A model generated the notes under the pieces. It worked only from the letters and a program-made list of their open reading frames with translations, was not told the DNA's origin and did no database searches. 64,000 nucleotides of DNA from Trichlorobacter thiogenes (GTDB taxonomy: Bacteria; Desulfobacterota; Desulfuromonadia; Geobacterales; Pseudopelobacteraceae), in NCBI RefSeq assembly GCF_900167465.1, contig NZ_FUWR01000009.1, forward strand, positions 1-64,000. The letters run 5' to 3'. The stretch's first letter is position 1. Each line of letters begins with the position of its first letter. Positions 62,921-64,000 of the stretch are shown here, piece after piece. The position numbers and the translations under genes are program-made.

Positions 62921-62948
62921 GGGAGGCTTCGGCCTCCCTTTTTTTTGT
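62921..62948 (+). terminator. Terminator after the first actP
   Basis: GGGAGGC and GCCTCCC form a 7-bp stem with a TTCG loop, a very stable tetraloop, followed by eight T. It lies 36 bases after the actP stop and is a classic rho-independent terminator. Confidence 0.95.
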
Positions 62949-63373
62949 TTAAATTTAAGCTGGTGCTGTATCGGTTTTGGGCTTTGTGAGGGTGGAAGGC
63001 CTTAATAAGATTACGGCTTTTTAAAACATGGGTATAAATAATAATTTTTGCTAAAATAAAAAAATAATTTAAAATGCAAATACAGTAACAACTATTTAAT
63101 ATTATTTATGTTTATTTTTTGAGTGCTGTTTCTGGTAAATTAATATTGACTATTTTAAAACATCGTACTAATTATATAAAAACAAACGATGATTCTGTTG
63201 TTTCATTTTACTTTAACTGTTCTGAGATCGAATGTAATGCGCTGTTATTTTTATGTTATGTCGGATATTTCGATTTTCATACAACTACTTGGCTATATGA
63301 AAGGAGGAGTTTAGAAGTCTCTAGTTAGTTTGTAGTTTCCAATTCCCACACTTTTGGAAAGGAGTAACACATC
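62949..63373 (+). promoter_or_regulatory. AT-rich region upstream of the second DUF485-actP pair
   Basis: This stretch of about 425 bases is very AT-rich and holds no convincing gene; an open frame of 69 codons (63119-63328) lacks a ribosome-binding site and family features. TTGACT (63146-63151) and TAATTA (63169-63174), 17 bases apart, form a weak candidate promoter. A long leader would then run to the AAAGGAG site at 63358-63364. It shows the second pair is transcribed separately from the first. Confidence 0.4.
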
Positions 63374-63682
63374 ATGGCGGAACAAACGTACAACTGGTCA
63401 GCGATAGCTAAAAATCCCAAGTTTATCGAACTGCACCACAAGAAAACAGCCTTCCTTTTCGGTTGGTGGATCTTCTCATCCATCTACTACTTCCTGCTTC
63501 CTATCGGAGCAGCCTATGCACCGGGTCTGTTCAAGATTCAGATTCTGGGGCGGATCAATTTTGGTTACATCTTCGCGCTGTCGCAGTTTTTTGTGTCCTG
63601 GGGTCTGGCAATGTATTATGCCCATGTTGCCAACAAGGACTTTGACCGTTTGACCAGAGAACTGGTCAACGAACTTCATTAG
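63374..63682 (+). CDS. DUF485 membrane protein, copy 2
   Basis: The 102-residue product differs from copy 1 only in GYIFALS (for GYLFALS) and LTRELVNELH (for LTKELVNELH). The first 170 or so bases of both genes are identical, including silent sites, and later parts differ at synonymous sites, a pattern expected from gene conversion or a recent duplication that has begun to diverge. The Shine-Dalgarno region AAAGGAGTAACA is also shared. Confidence 0.93.
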   Translation: MAEQTYNWSAIAKNPKFIELHHKKTAFLFGWWIFSSIYYFLLPIGAAYAPGLFKIQILGRINFGYIFALSQFFVSWGLAMYYAHVANKDFDRLTRELVNELH

Positions 63683-63693
63683 GAGGTGAATCC

Positions 63694-64000
63694 ATGAAGA
63701 GATTGTTAGTTGCTATCGGTTGTGTACTCTCCCTGAGTTTCGCCGCCTATGCCGAGCCTGTCAAAGCCCCGGCCGCCCCTGAAGCCAAGCCTGCGGTTGC
63801 TGCACCGGCTGTAGCCCCTGCTGCTGCTCCGGCCGCTACTGTTACACCGGCTGCAGATGCTGCCAAGGTTGCTGCTCCTGCTCCGGCAAAGCCGGCGGAA
63901 GAAAAAAAGGTAACCCTCAAGGCTAACCCTAAGGTTACCATTCCGATCTTCCTGGCTATTATCGGCGCAACCATGGCGGTTGTTGTCTGGTCAGCCAAGC
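63694..64000 (+). CDS. actP: Acetate/cation symporter, ActP-like, copy 2 (truncated by window end)
   Basis: Only the first 102 codons are inside the window. They encode the same signal peptide (MKRLLVAIGCVLSLSFAAYA), an A/P/K-rich stretch different in detail from copy 1 (for example PAEEKKVTLKANPK), and the start of the first core transmembrane segment (VTIPIFLAIIGATMAVVVWS). The gene continues beyond position 64000. It follows its own DUF485 gene by 11 bases, as copy 1 does. Confidence 0.88.
   Translation, partial: MKRLLVAIGCVLSLSFAAYAEPVKAPAAPEAKPAVAAPAVAPAAAPAATVTPAADAAKVAAPAPAKPAEEKKVTLKANPKVTIPIFLAIIGATMAVVVWSAK

Noticed and set aside
63119-63328. A 69-codon open frame in the AT-rich region before the second DUF485 gene
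   Set aside because: It starts at a TTG with no ribosome-binding site, has no recognisable features, and lies in AT-rich DNA where such frames are expected by chance.

Overview
The window most likely comes from a Geobacteraceae bacterium (Desulfuromonadota, Geobacter/Trichlorobacter type). The signs are a eukaryotic-type citrate synthase, DUF485 plus ActP-type acetate symporter pairs in tandem, an NtrY/NtrX-like two-component pair, and large GLUG-repeat secreted proteins. Genus and species are inferred; no rRNA gene is present to confirm them.

Positions 1-15337 are one unbroken + strand run of translation genes: the 3' end of tuf, then the S10, spc and alpha operons (rpsJ to rplQ with secY, adk, map and rpoA). 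It ends in a near-perfect bidirectional terminator. Three small hairpins sit between genes in the alpha part, and infA is missing from its usual place between map and rpmJ.

Positions 15354-30866 are mixed housekeeping and accessory genes: a YaaR/DUF327 protein, an NtrY-like kinase with an NtrX-like regulator whose sigma-54 motifs are degenerate, methylmalonyl-CoA decarboxylase, citrate synthase with a two-site operator candidate, an M24 peptidase divergent from a short PrmA-like methyltransferase, and a zinc-ribbon/SPFH membrane pair split by a BrnT/BrnA toxin-antitoxin module. Next come a UV-damage endonuclease and a CarH-like B12-binding MerR regulator. The regulator is divergent from a small orphan protein, a phasin-like protein and an ABC1/UbiB kinase.

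Positions 30982-48707 are an accessory secreted-protein locus. Four minus-strand proteins (334, 778, 1688 and 934 aa) share a C-terminal module of about 90 residues that ends in the same sequence. Three of them also share an N-terminal module, GLUG repeats (7, 25 and 12 counted) and an MBG-like domain. A DUF1566 protein lies among them. Upstream lie a NarL-type response regulator, a 7TMR-DISM histidine kinase, an orphan secreted protein and a broken remnant of the shared C-terminal module. Intergenic palindromic repeats and duplicated gene flanks point to repeated duplication and recombination here. This locus and the CarH-like light-response candidate are the two most interesting systems in the window.

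Positions 48907-64000 hold an acyl-CoA ligase, NhaA, a complete RND efflux operon (adaptor, pump, outer-membrane factor), and an acetate-uptake locus: a CBS/DUF294 protein divergent from an IclR regulator, then two successive DUF485-ActP pairs. The window ends inside the second actP.
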